From Nocardia bovistercoris (GTDB lineage Bacteria; Actinomycetota; Actinomycetes; Mycobacteriales; Mycobacteriaceae): DNA of 64,000 nt. The translations under genes and the position numbers were made by a program. The DNA lies in contig NZ_JADMLG010000019.1 of NCBI RefSeq assembly GCF_015674855.1, positions 1 through 64,000 of the forward strand, in the 5' to 3' direction. Positions 32,996 to 42,100 of this stretch are shown here, piece after piece. Below the pieces are notes generated by a model. It had not been told where the DNA came from. It saw nothing but the letters and a program-made list of their open reading frames with translations, and did not search any database. Position 1 is the stretch's first letter. The number at the start of each line of letters is the position of its first letter.

Positions 32996-33859
32996 CTATC
33001 CCGAGATCCGGAATCCGGGGTCGATACCCCAGATGGCAAGGGTCAGAAACAGATTGGCGAAGACCATGACGACGATCACCATCTTGATCGCGCGCCCGGC
33101 GGCCACGCCGACGCCTTCGGGCCCGCCGCTGGCCGTGAAGCCGTAGTAGCACTGGATGAAGGTCGCCAGCAGTGTGAACAGCGCGACCTTGAGCAGGGAG
33201 AAGAACACGTCGGTGCCGATGAGGAACTGGAAGAAGTAGTGGTCGTAGGTGCCCGCCGAGGTGCCGCCGAGGAACAGCACCGACAGTTTGGTCGCGAGGT
33301 AGGCGGTGGCGAGGCCGACCGTGTAGAGCGGGATGATGGTCAGCGTCGCGGCGATCATCCTGGTGCTCACCAAGTACGGCAGCGGCCGGATCGCGATGGA
33401 TTCCAGCGCGTCGATCTCCTCGGAGATGCGCATCGAGCCGAGTTGCGCGGTGAAGCGGCAGCCCGCCTGGATGGCGAAGGCGAGGGTGGCCAGGATCGGG
33501 GCGAGTTCCCTCGTGGTGGCGAATCCGGAGATGGCGCCGGTCAGCGGGCCCATGGTGAGCAGATTCAGCGCCGTGAACGATTCCATGCCGACGGTGATGC
33601 CGCCGAAGGCGCACAGGATGATCACCACACCGACGGTGCCGCCGCCGACGACGAGCGAGCCGTTGCCCCAGCCGACATCGGCGGTCAGGCGCAGCACTTC
33701 CTTGCGATAGTGCCTGAGCACGAACGGAATCGCGGCCAGCGCCTGGAAGAAGGTGATGACCTGGTGCCCGACGCGCTGGTTGACCTCGTATGGCACGGCG
33801 ACCACGGCGCCGACCGCGCGGAACGGCCGCAGCGCGGGCGGTGTGTAGGGTGCGCCCAT
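32996..33859 (-). CDS. yrbEB: YrbE-type Mce ABC-transporter permease B
   Basis: 287-residue MlaE/YrbE integral membrane permease. It has about five hydrophobic segments and the conserved cytoplasmic loop region ELAPILATLAFAIQAGCRFT followed by SEEIDALESIAI, the EAA-like contact with the ATPase. It pairs with YrbEA to form the channel. The ATPase (MceG/Mkl) is not in the window, as is normal because it is usually encoded elsewhere. It lies one base after the yrbEA stop and eight before mceA. Confidence 0.93.
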   Translation of the reverse strand: MGAPYTPPALRPFRAVGAVVAVPYEVNQRVGHQVITFFQALAAIPFVLRHYRKEVLRLTADVGWGNGSLVVGGGTVGVVIILCAFGGITVGMESFTALNLLTMGPLTGAISGFATTRELAPILATLAFAIQAGCRFTAQLGSMRISEEIDALESIAIRPLPYLVSTRMIAATLTIIPLYTVGLATAYLATKLSVLFLGGTSAGTYDHYFFQFLIGTDVFFSLLKVALFTLLATFIQCYYGFTASGGPEGVGVAAGRAIKMVIVVMVFANLFLTLAIWGIDPGFRISG

Positions 33860-33860
33860 C

Positions 33861-34715
33861 TCAGATGACCTTCGTCGGGAACAGCGTGTTGTAGAGCTGC
33901 GTGAGAATGATGTTGGTGGCGAACAACATCAGCGCCGAGGTGACCACCGCGGAGTTGACCGCGTTCGCGACGCCGCCCGGTCCGCCCTTGGCGTGCAGTC
34001 CGACATCGCAGGCGATGATCGCGGTGAGCGCGCCGAAGATGGCGGCCTTGACCAACGCGACGAGCAGATCGTTGGACACCGCGAACGAGGCGAAGGAACC
34101 GATGAACGAGCCGGGCGTGCCGGACTGGGCGTAGACGTTGAACATGTAGGCGGTCGCGAATCCGACGAACACGATGAATCCGCACAGCAGCATGCTCACC
34201 AGGACCGCGGCCACCAGGCGCGGCGCGACCAGCCGCCGCACCGGGTCGACGCCCATCACCTTCATGGCGTCGATCTCCTCGCGGATGGTGCGCGAGCCGA
34301 GGTCGGCGCAGATGGCCGACCCGACCGCGCCCGCGATCATGAGCGAGGTGACCAGCGGCGCGCCCTGGCGGATGATGCCGAGTCCGGCGACCGCGCCGAT
34401 GAAGGTGGTCGCGCCGACCTGATTCACCAAGGCGCCGACCTGGATCGAGACGACGACCGCGATGGGGATGGCGACGAAGACCGTCGGTGCGGCGGACACG
34501 CTGGACATGAACGCGCACTGCTTGATGAACTCGTGGAACGGGAACCGGCGCGCGAAGATCGCGCGGAAGAGCTCGATGACGGCGTCGCGACCGAGCACCA
34601 CCTGGCGGCCGAGCGTCTCGAGCGAACGCTGCGGATGCCGCTGCCACAGGCCCTTCAGATCATCGACCGCCAGTTCGAGATCGGTGCGTTGTCGGGGGTG
34701 TTCGGTGATCGTCAC
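33861..34715 (-). CDS. yrbEA: YrbE-type Mce ABC-transporter permease A
   Basis: 284-residue YrbE permease with the family loop IIRQGAPLVTSLMIAGAVGS and REEIDAMKVMGVDPVRRLV, and multiple membrane helices. I chose GTG 34715 (VTITEHPRQRTDLEL) with AAAGGA about a dozen bases upstream; the frame extends further upstream to 35003 but through the preceding small gene. It lies 116 bases after the second small membrane gene, the largest gap in the operon, where a secondary promoter is possible. Confidence 0.92.
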   Translation of the reverse strand: MTITEHPRQRTDLELAVDDLKGLWQRHPQRSLETLGRQVVLGRDAVIELFRAIFARRFPFHEFIKQCAFMSSVSAAPTVFVAIPIAVVVSIQVGALVNQVGATTFIGAVAGLGIIRQGAPLVTSLMIAGAVGSAICADLGSRTIREEIDAMKVMGVDPVRRLVAPRLVAAVLVSMLLCGFIVFVGFATAYMFNVYAQSGTPGSFIGSFASFAVSNDLLVALVKAAIFGALTAIIACDVGLHAKGGPGGVANAVNSAVVTSALMLFATNIILTQLYNTLFPTKVI

Positions 34716-34831
34716 TGGTGCCCGAGTCCTTTCTGGGCTGTCGGGTCGGCCGCCCGTCGACGTTGCCGAAAGCAGCGGATGTGCAGGGTATTTGCTGATT
34801 TTCAGCGTGGAAAGTGATGGGCCGCAGTCGA

Positions 34832-35017
34832 CTACGCGTCGGTGAGCCGGTGCTGCAACAGCACGAGCAGCGCCCCGATTCCTCCGATCCCGGCGATCGC
34901 GACCGAGAGCACCGCGACCCAGAGCCCGTATCGCAGAACCGGATTGACCTTCGTCCGCCCACCGAGGATCTTGATTCCGATCACCAGGATGTCGATGAGC
35001 CACACCAGCGCCATCAT
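34832..35017 (-). CDS. Small membrane protein 2 of the mce operon
   Basis: 61 residues starting MMALVWLIDILVIGIKILGG, with two hydrophobic helices (about 3-20 and 31-52) and a short polar end. No family recognised. The ATG overlaps the stop of the upstream 74-residue gene (TGATG), so the two are translationally coupled and probably act together. Their place just before yrbEA suggests an accessory role in the Mce transporter. A longer frame upstream exists but is arginine/histidine-rich shadow sequence. Confidence 0.72.
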   Translation of the reverse strand: MMALVWLIDILVIGIKILGGRTKVNPVLRYGLWVAVLSVAIAGIGGIGALLVLLQHRLTDA

Positions 35018-35241
35018 CAGGTCATGCACACATTCGAGAAGGTGAGCACGGGCCAGCACACGATGGAACCGAGGAACGAGATCACGACGTCGATGCCGTG
35101 CATGTCCTTCAGGTGCGCGGTGTGGGTCAGGGTCCACACCGAACCGATCAGCCCGTAAGGGATTCCGATGAGGATGAGCGTCCCGATGAACTCGGAAACC
35201 TTCATCTCGTAGCTGAATATTCGATCCAGCTTGGCGAGCAT
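35017..35241 (-). CDS. Small membrane protein 1, first gene of the mce operon
   Basis: 74 residues starting MLAKLDRIFSYEMKVSEFIG, with two probable membrane helices (about 20-38 and 50-68). No family recognised. I chose ATG 35241 because AAAGGAAG lies just upstream; the frame is open further to 35397, but that part only translates the 17-base tandem repeat. Together with the next 61-residue gene it leads the yrbE/mce operon. Confidence 0.72.
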   Translation of the reverse strand: MLAKLDRIFSYEMKVSEFIGTLILIGIPYGLIGSVWTLTHTAHLKDMHGIDVVISFLGSIVCWPVLTFSNVCMT

Positions 35242-35250
35242 GCCACTTCC

Positions 35251-35318
35251 TTTCCGCCTGCCGAGCCTTTCCGCCTGCCGAGCCTTCCAACTGGCCGAGC
35301 CCTCCGACCGGCCGAGCC
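35251..35318 (-). repeat. 17-bp tandem repeat in the mce operon leader
   Basis: Four head-to-tail 17-base units on the plus strand: 35251-35267 and 35268-35284 are identical (TTTCCGCCTGCCGAGCC); 35285-35301 and 35302-35318 are diverged but keep the GCCGAGCC end. A fifth unit begins and decays after 35318. It starts 10 bases upstream of the first gene, in its presumed 5' leader. The rest of the 388-base gap between this gene and the MpaB gene (35242-35629) is AT-richer and should hold the two divergent promoters; I see no further gene. Confidence 0.85.
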
Positions 35319-35629
35319 TTCCGACACTCGATCGAACGAGCGGGTCGGTCCCGAAGCCGGGGCGACCCGACCGCTCGACGATCGGACGGGTGTGCACATG
35401 TTACGCACGATTCACATGATTTCGGAAGCCCCGAACCGCCGACTTCGTCGCCAGAAGACTCCAGTCATGAGAAATACCTGCGTGAACGATGGATTCCCCG
35501 CCATCAACGACGGCGCATACTTATCACACAAGTTGCCCATGAAACACTGACATTACGGAAGAATACCCACTAACATATCGACCACGAGGCCTCCGCCGGG
35601 CCACCGCGTCCACTCGAAAGGACTCCCCC

Positions 35630-36538
35630 ATGACCGCTGCCGCGCACCCGACCGACCATCGCGAACCCGCGCCCCTGAGTGGCGACCGCACCCGCATCCA
35701 CATCGGTTCCGCGCACCGGCCATGGACCAAGCGTCCCGTGAAACTCACCGACGCGCTGGACTTCTGGTCTTTCGCGGGCGCCGCGGCCAATGTGGCGATG
35801 CAGATGGCGCGCCCCGGCGTCGGCTACGGCGTCGCGGAGAGCAAGGTCGAATCCGGCTCGCTGATGAAACGTCCGTGGAAGCGCGCGCGGACCACCACCC
35901 AGTACCTGGCGGTGGCCATTCTCGGCACCGACGAGGAGCGCGCGGCCTTCCGCGAGGCGGTCAACGCCCAGCATCGGCACGTGCGCTCGGAGCCGGGCGC
36001 GAAGGTGAAATACAACGCCTTCGACCGGGAACTGCAGCTATGGGTCGCCGCCTGCCTCTACATCGGCTTCGAGGACACCTACCAGCTGCTCCAAGGACGG
36101 ATGAGCGAGGAGCAGGCCGAGGCCTTCTACGCCTCGTCCTCGACACTTGGCACCACGCTCCAGGTCACCGAAGAGATGTGGCCCGCCACCCGCAAGGATT
36201 TCGACGAGTACTGGAACAAGGCGTGCGAGCAGGCCGTACTCGACGACTTCGTGCGCTCCTACGTCGACGACCTGCTGAATCTGCGGATGATCCACTGGTA
36301 TCTGCGGCTGCCGTTCCGGAACCTGCTGAAATTCCTCACCACCGGATTCCTCGCGCCACACTTCCGCGAGGAGATGCGCTTGGAGTGGACGGCCGCCGAT
36401 CAGCGCCGGTTCGAGCACCTTTTCGTCTTCGTCGGTTTCGTCAACCGGTTCATCCCGCGCTTCCTGCGCCACGGCGGCAGTCACGCGCTCATGGCCGACC
36501 TACGCCTGCGGATGAAAATGAAGAAGAATCCGGTATAG
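35630..36538 (+). CDS. MpaB-family oxygenase (DUF2236)
   Basis: 302 residues of the oxygenase-MpaB / rubber-latex-clearing-protein superfamily (DUF2236), haem-binding, all-helical. Recognisable are RPGVGYGVAESKVESGSL, the conserved VNAQHRHVRS histidine region near residue 105, YNAFDRELQLWVAACLYIGF and the C-terminal RFLRHGGSHALMADLRLR. The start ATG follows AAAGGA. It is monocistronic, divergent from the mce operon and closed by a strong hairpin. Its substrate is unknown; oxidation of an isoprenoid, sterol or fatty substrate handled by the Mce importer is conceivable but only by proximity. Confidence 0.88.
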   Translation: MTAAAHPTDHREPAPLSGDRTRIHIGSAHRPWTKRPVKLTDALDFWSFAGAAANVAMQMARPGVGYGVAESKVESGSLMKRPWKRARTTTQYLAVAILGTDEERAAFREAVNAQHRHVRSEPGAKVKYNAFDRELQLWVAACLYIGFEDTYQLLQGRMSEEQAEAFYASSSTLGTTLQVTEEMWPATRKDFDEYWNKACEQAVLDDFVRSYVDDLLNLRMIHWYLRLPFRNLLKFLTTGFLAPHFREEMRLEWTAADQRRFEHLFVFVGFVNRFIPRFLRHGGSHALMADLRLRMKMKKNPV

Positions 36539-36574
36539 CCCTCTTGAAGTGAAACGCCAGCTTTGAACACCCCG

Positions 36575-36608
36575 GGCCCCCGCGCCGTTCCTCTGCGACG
36601 CGGGGGCC
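36575..36608 (+). terminator. Rho-independent-type hairpin after the MpaB gene
   Basis: GGCCCCCGCG (36575-36584) and CGCGGGGGCC (36599-36608) form a perfect 10-base GC stem with a 14-base loop, 36 bases after the MpaB-family stop. Only two T's follow, as is common for actinobacterial terminators. Confidence 0.8.
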
Positions 36609-36686
36609 TTCGCCGCTTCGACGGCGCGTGCCCCTCCCGGACGTTTCGCCGCCAAAGCGTGCCTAACGGTCTATTTGTTACAACTT

Positions 36687-36953
36687 TTAATTCGCGTAAC
36701 CCTCGGCGCGCGCGTCGGGCACGATGCGTCCCGCGTCGACCAGCGCGCGGAACGCGGCGGCCTTGCGCGGGCAGCCGTCGGCATCGCAGCCGCGATGGGA
36801 CTGCATGACGTCGTGCGCCTGCGGCACCGTGAACGGCGACGCGGGCGAGTCGTGCCCGGCGCGGGCGGCATCACACCCGAACGAGGCCCCGACCATCGCG
36901 GCGGCCGCGACCAGCAGGCCGCAGCCGCCGAGGATCGCCCACAGCGACCCCAT
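36687..36953 (-). CDS. Small exported or membrane-anchored protein, unknown
   Basis: 88 residues: an N-terminal hydrophobic segment (MGSLWAILGGCGLLVAAAAM) suggesting a signal or anchor, then a polar domain with a CDADGC cysteine pair near residue 57-62 and KAAAFRALVDAGRIVPDARA. Not recognised. It starts three bases after the upstream 62-residue gene with GGTGAG just before the ATG, so the two are coupled. The two outer-domain cysteines could form a disulfide or bind metal. Confidence 0.6.
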   Translation of the reverse strand: MGSLWAILGGCGLLVAAAAMVGASFGCDAARAGHDSPASPFTVPQAHDVMQSHRGCDADGCPRKAAAFRALVDAGRIVPDARAEGYAN

Positions 36954-36956
36954 GAC

Positions 36957-37145
36957 TCACCGCCGGGCGGCTCGACATGCGGAATGGGCGACCGCGGCTA
37001 GATACTGACGGCAGTGCGCGCCGTGACCGGCGTGCACGGCGCGGAGGAAACGCGCGTGTTCATCGTCGAGCGCGAGCGGTTCCTGCGCGCAATCGCGACT
37101 CTGGACCAGCCACAGTTCCCTGATATCCGAGTGCAACACGTCCAT
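36957..37145 (-). CDS. Small hypothetical protein upstream of the 88-residue gene
   Basis: 62 residues beginning MDVLHSDIRELWLVQSRDCA; Arg-, His- and Ala-rich C-terminus with cysteines. No membrane segment and no family recognised. A strong GGAGGTGA ribosome binding site sits four bases before the ATG, the best evidence that it is real. It is divergent from the XRE regulator gene (260 bases between starts) and coupled to the 88-residue gene. Confidence 0.55.
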   Translation of the reverse strand: MDVLHSDIRELWLVQSRDCAQEPLALDDEHARFLRAVHAGHGAHCRQYLAAVAHSACRAARR

Positions 37146-37324
37146 CGTTCACCTCCACATGGTTCAGTGCATCCGGCACCGGAAGGCGCCACCGGAAACC
37201 GCGCTCGAGACAGCTGGATCGGACCGTCTCGGGACCGTGCGCCGGGTTTTCCGGAGAGCGGGCGCCCTCGTAAGGTCTGGGCAGAACCCCGGTACCGGAT
37301 GCGATTTCAAGAGTGCGCGTTGCG

Positions 37325-37348
37325 ATTCGGTAGATAACAGTCCCGAAT
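37325..37348. promoter_or_regulatory. Inverted repeat upstream of the XRE gene
   Basis: ATTCGG at 37325-37330 and CCGAAT at 37343-37348 flank a 12-base spacer containing TAGATAACA, a possible -10 region. It lies 57 bases before the start of the helix-turn-helix gene and could be its own operator. The arms are short, so this is tentative. Confidence 0.3.
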
Positions 37349-37404
37349 GCGGTAATTGCGAGTAATTTCCGATTGAATCAGCCTGGTGCAAGGAAGTAGG
37401 ACCT

Positions 37405-38790
37405 ATGGTTGAGGTCGACTGGACCGGTGAAGATGTTGTAGCACTTCGGGCGGCGATGCGGCGAAGTCGCTACGAGTTCGCGCGCCTGGTGGGCGTTACC
37501 CCGCGCACCGTCGTCTTGTGGGAGAAGGGCCGGACAACCCGGATGCATGCCGCAAGCAGGCGCTTACTCGACCGGGTGCTTTCGGAAGCCGATCCAGTCG
37601 TCGTCGCGCGATTCGAGCGGGCGATCACGGCGGGCCACGATGCGGCCAGTGACACCGAAGACACGAGCGCGGCGCTCGTTCGGAACACCAAGCTCGGTAG
37701 GGACAGCGCGCCGGAATACGCGGACATCCGCGCGGCGCCGATCGGGCTCGACAAGGAAGTCGAGGATGACGACGTGAGACGTCGAGAGTTGCTGGCTTAC
37801 ATCGGCGCGGGTCTGGCCGGCCATGCCGCCGACCTCGTCGCGAGTGAACCCGAGAAGTTGCTCGCGACCCTGGACGCAGGCTCCATCAGCGAACGCAGAC
37901 TCGGGTTGCTGGAAGGGGCCGCCGACGTGCTCGGCAGCCAGGTCGTACAAGTACCACCGCACCAACTTCTGCAAACGACACTAGAGCAATTCCGCATAGT
38001 GCGTGGCTGTCTCGGCGAAAGACAGGCAACGCTGCATCAGATCCGGCTGGTTCGCACCGCCGGAAGACTGGCCAATGTCGTCGGGGAAATCCTGTTCAAC
38101 GAAGGACATTTCGGTCAGGCTCGGAACTGGTACACCACGGCCATTCACGCGGCGCAGGACATCGGCGACCGCTATTCCGAAGATATCGCCCTCGCGGGCC
38201 TTACCTATCTGCCCACATACAGCGATCGCCCGCGCGAAGTACTCGATCTGCTCGCCCCGCGATTGGCCGAGGATCCGCGCACCGGAGCCGCGGCGGCCTG
38301 GCTCTGGGGCATGGCGGCGCGCGCGCACGCGACGCTCGACGATGCCGATCAATTCGCGTATTGCGTCGAGAAATCCGCGCTGTCGCTGGAAACTGTGGCC
38401 GGACAAGACCTTCCGGTCGGAATATTTTCTTTCCGGCCCGAGAAATTGGCTTTCTACCAAGCGGTCGGTTATGCCAAGCTGCGCCGACCGGTCGAGACGG
38501 CGCGCGCCGCCGCGCACGCCATGTCGCTCTACGATCCGTGCGAGACCATGGAACCGGCCCTGGTCAAGTTCGAACACGCCACCGCACTGCTCGACTCCGG
38601 CGAGATCGAGGAAGCCTGCTCGGTGGCGACCTCGGCCATCACCAACGGTCACACCTATATCGGAATGACGGTCACCAAGCGCGCCAAACAGTTCGACGAG
38701 GCACTGTCACCGCTGCGCCGCACCAGGGCGACGGCGGACTGGCGGGCGCACGCGGCCATCGCGCTGGACCCGTCCACGATCCGCGCGTAG
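37405..38790 (+). CDS. XRE-type helix-turn-helix regulator with TPR-like domain
   Basis: 461 residues. The N-terminal HTH (about 12-55: LRAAMRRSRYEFARLVGVTP then VVLWEKGRTT) is Cro/C1-like; a linker follows, then a long helical repeat domain resembling tetratricopeptide repeats (GRLANVVGEILFNEGHFGQA, RNWYTTAIHAAQDIGDRYSE). Such actinobacterial proteins are regulators that often sense a peptide or small molecule. It ends toward the mbtH/NRPS-2 genes with a strong bidirectional hairpin between them. It is a candidate pathway regulator by position only. Start ATG follows AAGGAAG. Confidence 0.85.
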   Translation: MVEVDWTGEDVVALRAAMRRSRYEFARLVGVTPRTVVLWEKGRTTRMHAASRRLLDRVLSEADPVVVARFERAITAGHDAASDTEDTSAALVRNTKLGRDSAPEYADIRAAPIGLDKEVEDDDVRRRELLAYIGAGLAGHAADLVASEPEKLLATLDAGSISERRLGLLEGAADVLGSQVVQVPPHQLLQTTLEQFRIVRGCLGERQATLHQIRLVRTAGRLANVVGEILFNEGHFGQARNWYTTAIHAAQDIGDRYSEDIALAGLTYLPTYSDRPREVLDLLAPRLAEDPRTGAAAAWLWGMAARAHATLDDADQFAYCVEKSALSLETVAGQDLPVGIFSFRPEKLAFYQAVGYAKLRRPVETARAAAHAMSLYDPCETMEPALVKFEHATALLDSGEIEEACSVATSAITNGHTYIGMTVTKRAKQFDEALSPLRRTRATADWRAHAAIALDPSTIRA

Positions 38791-38858
38791 TCGCACGCCC
38801 GGCCCGGACGGCCACCGAGGGGTTGGACCGGGCGCGCGCACGCGGGCGGGGTGAGGGG

Positions 38859-38902
38859 GCGGGGCGCACCGGTCGGCGGGGGGATGAACCGGTGCGCCCC
38901 GC
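38859..38902. terminator. Bidirectional terminator between XRE gene and mbtH
   Basis: A perfect 15-base stem (38859-38873 with 38888-38902; core GGGGCGCACCGGT / ACCGGTGCGCCCC) with a 14-base loop, placed between two converging genes. Its symmetry would serve the XRE gene on the plus strand and the NRPS-2/mbtH transcript on the minus strand. Confidence 0.85.
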
Positions 38903-38925
38903 ATCATTCGGATGGCTTACAGCCG

Positions 38926-39150
38926 TTAGGTGACCTGCGGCCGGTTGTCCATGGCGGCGATCAACGAATTCGGGCGCATGTCGACCCAGTGCGCCTGCAC
39001 GTAGGCCAGGCAGGCCGCGCGGGAGGCCGCGCCGTGCGCGATAGACCAACCGGTCGGCACGGTCGCGAAGACGGGCCACATCGAGTGCTCTCCCTCCGCG
39101 TTCACCAGAACGTAGAACTGCGCGTTGTCGTCGTCGAACGGACTGTGCAT
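38926..39150 (-). CDS. mbtH: MbtH-like NRPS chaperone
   Basis: 74 residues matching the whole MbtH signature: NAEGEHSMWPVF, PTGWSIAHG, then CLAYVQAHWVDMRPNSL. MbtH proteins bind adenylation domains and are needed for their folding or activity. It follows NRPS-2 by 25 bases on the same strand, with GAGGAAAGGAT before the ATG, so it is almost certainly on the same transcript. It is the only MbtH in the window and could serve both synthetases. Confidence 0.96.
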   Translation of the reverse strand: MHSPFDDDNAQFYVLVNAEGEHSMWPVFATVPTGWSIAHGAASRAACLAYVQAHWVDMRPNSLIAAMDNRPQVT

Positions 39151-39175
39151 GGTGATCCTTTCCTCGGGGCCGCCG

Positions 39176-42100
39176 TCAGGCGTTGTCCCACAGGGCGGAC
39201 AGGACGTGGCCGATGCGAGCGAGCGCGGCATCGGAGGTCATGCGCCAGTGGGTGGCCTGAACGGCGTGGTTGTGGACGGTGCCGTCCACCGCGTCCGCCC
39301 AACCCGACGCGCCGGTGGCGCCGGTGGGATCGTCGAGTGACGCGGTGAAATACACGAGATTCCCCTTGTAGGGCCTCGGCTGGTAACTGCCGATGAGTTC
39401 GAGGGCGCGGCCGCCCGCGGCGAGCAGGCGGGTCAGGCGGTCGGCACCGAAAGAGGCGAACGGTTCCGGCAGTTCGTCCATGCGCCGGACCAAGACAGCG
39501 GTGTCGGTGTTCTCGAGGACGGCGAGGTCGGCGTGCTCGTCCCGGTCGCCGAGCAGGCCGCCGACCAGATCCGCGAGCGGCACCGTCACCGACGCGTCGG
39601 CCGGGACCGTGCGCGGACTGTCCATCATCGCGAGCACCGCGACCCGCTGCCCGAGATCCTGCAGCCGCACGGCCACCGCGTGCGCGAGCACACCGCCCAG
39701 CGACCAGCCGAGCAGGTGATACGGCCCCTCCGGCTGCACGGACCGGATCTCCGCGACATAGCGAAGCGCCCAGTCCTCGATCGAATCCGGCAGCGGCCGG
39801 TCGGAGTTCAGCACCGGCGATTGCAAACCGTAGATCGGGCGGTCGGGGTCGATGTGCGCGGCGATGCCCGCGAAGGACCACGCCACCCCGCCCGCCGGAT
39901 GCAGGCAGAACAGAGGTTCGGCCGCACCGCCGCGCCGCAGCGGCAACAGCACGTCGAAAGCGGCGTCGGCCTCGACCCGGCCCCGACCCGAGCGGGCCAG
40001 CGCGAGCTGCGCGACCAGTCCGGCCGGGGTCGGTGCGGCGAACAGCCACACCACCGCGACCCGTTCGGCCAGTTCGGCGCCGAGCCTGGCCGCCAGTCTG
40101 GTCGCCAGCAGGGAGTTGCCGCCCTGTTCGAAGAAGTTGTCGTCCATGCCGATCCGCTCGACCTCGAGCACCTCGGCGAAGACCGCGCAGACGGTGCGCT
40201 CCACCTCGGTCTCCGGTGCGCGGAACTCGCGTTCTCGGAGTTCGGGGCGCGGCAGGGCGGCGCGATCCACCTTGCCGTTGGCGTTGAGCGGCACGGCGTC
40301 CAGCCGGATCAACACCGAAGGCACCATATAGCTGGGCAGCAGTTCGGCCAGCTCCGAACGCAGCGCCGCCGCCTCGACCGGCGCGCTCGCGGTGAAATAG
40401 CCGACGAGCATGGCGTTCTCGTCACCGCCGCGATGGGCGAGCACGATCGCGTCGCCGACTTCGGGCCGCGCGCGCATGGCGTGTTCGACCTCGGCCAACT
40501 CGATGCGATAACCGCGCACCTTGACCTGGAAGTCGCGGCGCTCCACGTATTCGAGATCGCCGTCGGCGGTCCAGCGGACCATGTCGCCGGTGCGGTACAG
40601 CCTGGCGCCCGGCGCGCCGAACGGGTCGGCGACGAACCGTTCCGCGGTCAGCTCGGCCCTGCCGTGATAGCCGCGGGCCAGTTGCGCGCCGCCGAGATAC
40701 AGCTCACCGGTGACTCCGGCGGGCACCGGACGCAGCCGATCGTCGAGAACGTATCCGGTATTACCCGCTTCGACCCGTCCGATCGGCACCACCGACCGCG
40801 CGGCGGACGCGTACTCCTCGGTGCGGTACCGGGTGACCGAGACGGCGGCCTCGGTGGGGCCGTACAGGTTGTCGATCCTGGCTTCGGTCGCGGCGGCGGC
40901 GCGCGCCAGGGTCGCGGCGGGCAACGCCTCACCGATGACGAGCAGCCTGCGCAGGCTCGACGGCATGGTGGGCGCGGCCTCGGTGAGCATCGCGAGCAGT
41001 GCGGGGACGAGGGTGACCGTGGTTACTCCGGCTTGCTCCACGAGGTCAAGTACCGCGTCCGGGTCGCGCTGGGCGCCGTGCGGAGCGAGTACGACCCGCG
41101 CGCCGGTGCGCGGGGCCCACCAGAACTCCCACACCGAAAGGTCGAAGGCGGCCGAGGTCATCAGCAGCGCGACATCGTCGGCGCCGAGCTGGTATTCCGA
41201 CTGCATCCACGCCAATTGGTGGGTGACCGCGGCGTGCGAGACCGCGACACCCTTCGGCGCGCCGGTGGAACCCGAGGTGAAGATCACGTAGGCGGTGTTC
41301 GCCGGGGTCAGCGGAACGCGCCGTTCCCAGGCGCGCACCGGCCCGGCCGCGAGCATCGGATCGACCGCGGCCACGTCGACCAGCACTTCGTGCGCCGACA
41401 CCGACACGGGCAGCATCGGACGTCGCGACGAGACCAGCACCAGATCCGGGGTCGCCGCCGCCAGTACCGCGGTGGTGCGTTCCAGCGGATGATCCGGGTC
41501 GAGCGGCACGTACGCGCCGCCCGCGGTCACCACCGCGTACATGGCGACCAGCAGGTCGACGCTGCGCGGCACCGCGACCGCGACCAGGCTCTCCGGGCCG
41601 ATCCCGCGACTGATCAGCAGCCGCGCCAACCGGTTCACCCGAGCCGCGAACTCCGCGTAGGTCACCGACTCCGCGCCGTCGACCACCGCGACCGCGCGCG
41701 GCGACCGGGCGACCGCCGCTTCGAAAGCGGTTGCGAGCGTACCGGATTCAACCGTCCGGTCCGGACGGTTCCAGGTTTCGACGATGCGCTGCGATTCGGT
41801 GGCGTCGAGCAGGGCGATATCCCCGACCGGCAGTTCCGGTGTCGCGCAGACCGCGCCGAGCAGCCGGTGCAACCTGCCCGCGAAGCCCGCGACGGTGGAT
41901 TCGTCGAACAGGGCCGTCGCGTAGGTGACGGAGGCGGCGAGTCCGGCGGGAGCGCCGTGCGCGTCGTAGCGGTCGGTCAGTACCAGGTGCAGGTCGAACT
42001 GGGAGACCTCGGAATCGAAGTCGACGGCGGTGGCGGTCGCGCCGTCCAGGGTGAATTGCGCCTCGGCCTGGTTGTGGAAGGAGAAACCGACCTGGAACAG

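Noticed and set aside
35251..35318. CRISPR-like array
   Set aside because: The 17-base units are directly adjacent with no spacers and there are no cas genes.
36563..36808. Small plus-strand frame after the MpaB gene
   Set aside because: It overlaps the terminator hairpin and the 3' end of the opposite-strand 88-residue gene, and its sequence is arginine-rich without a ribosome site.
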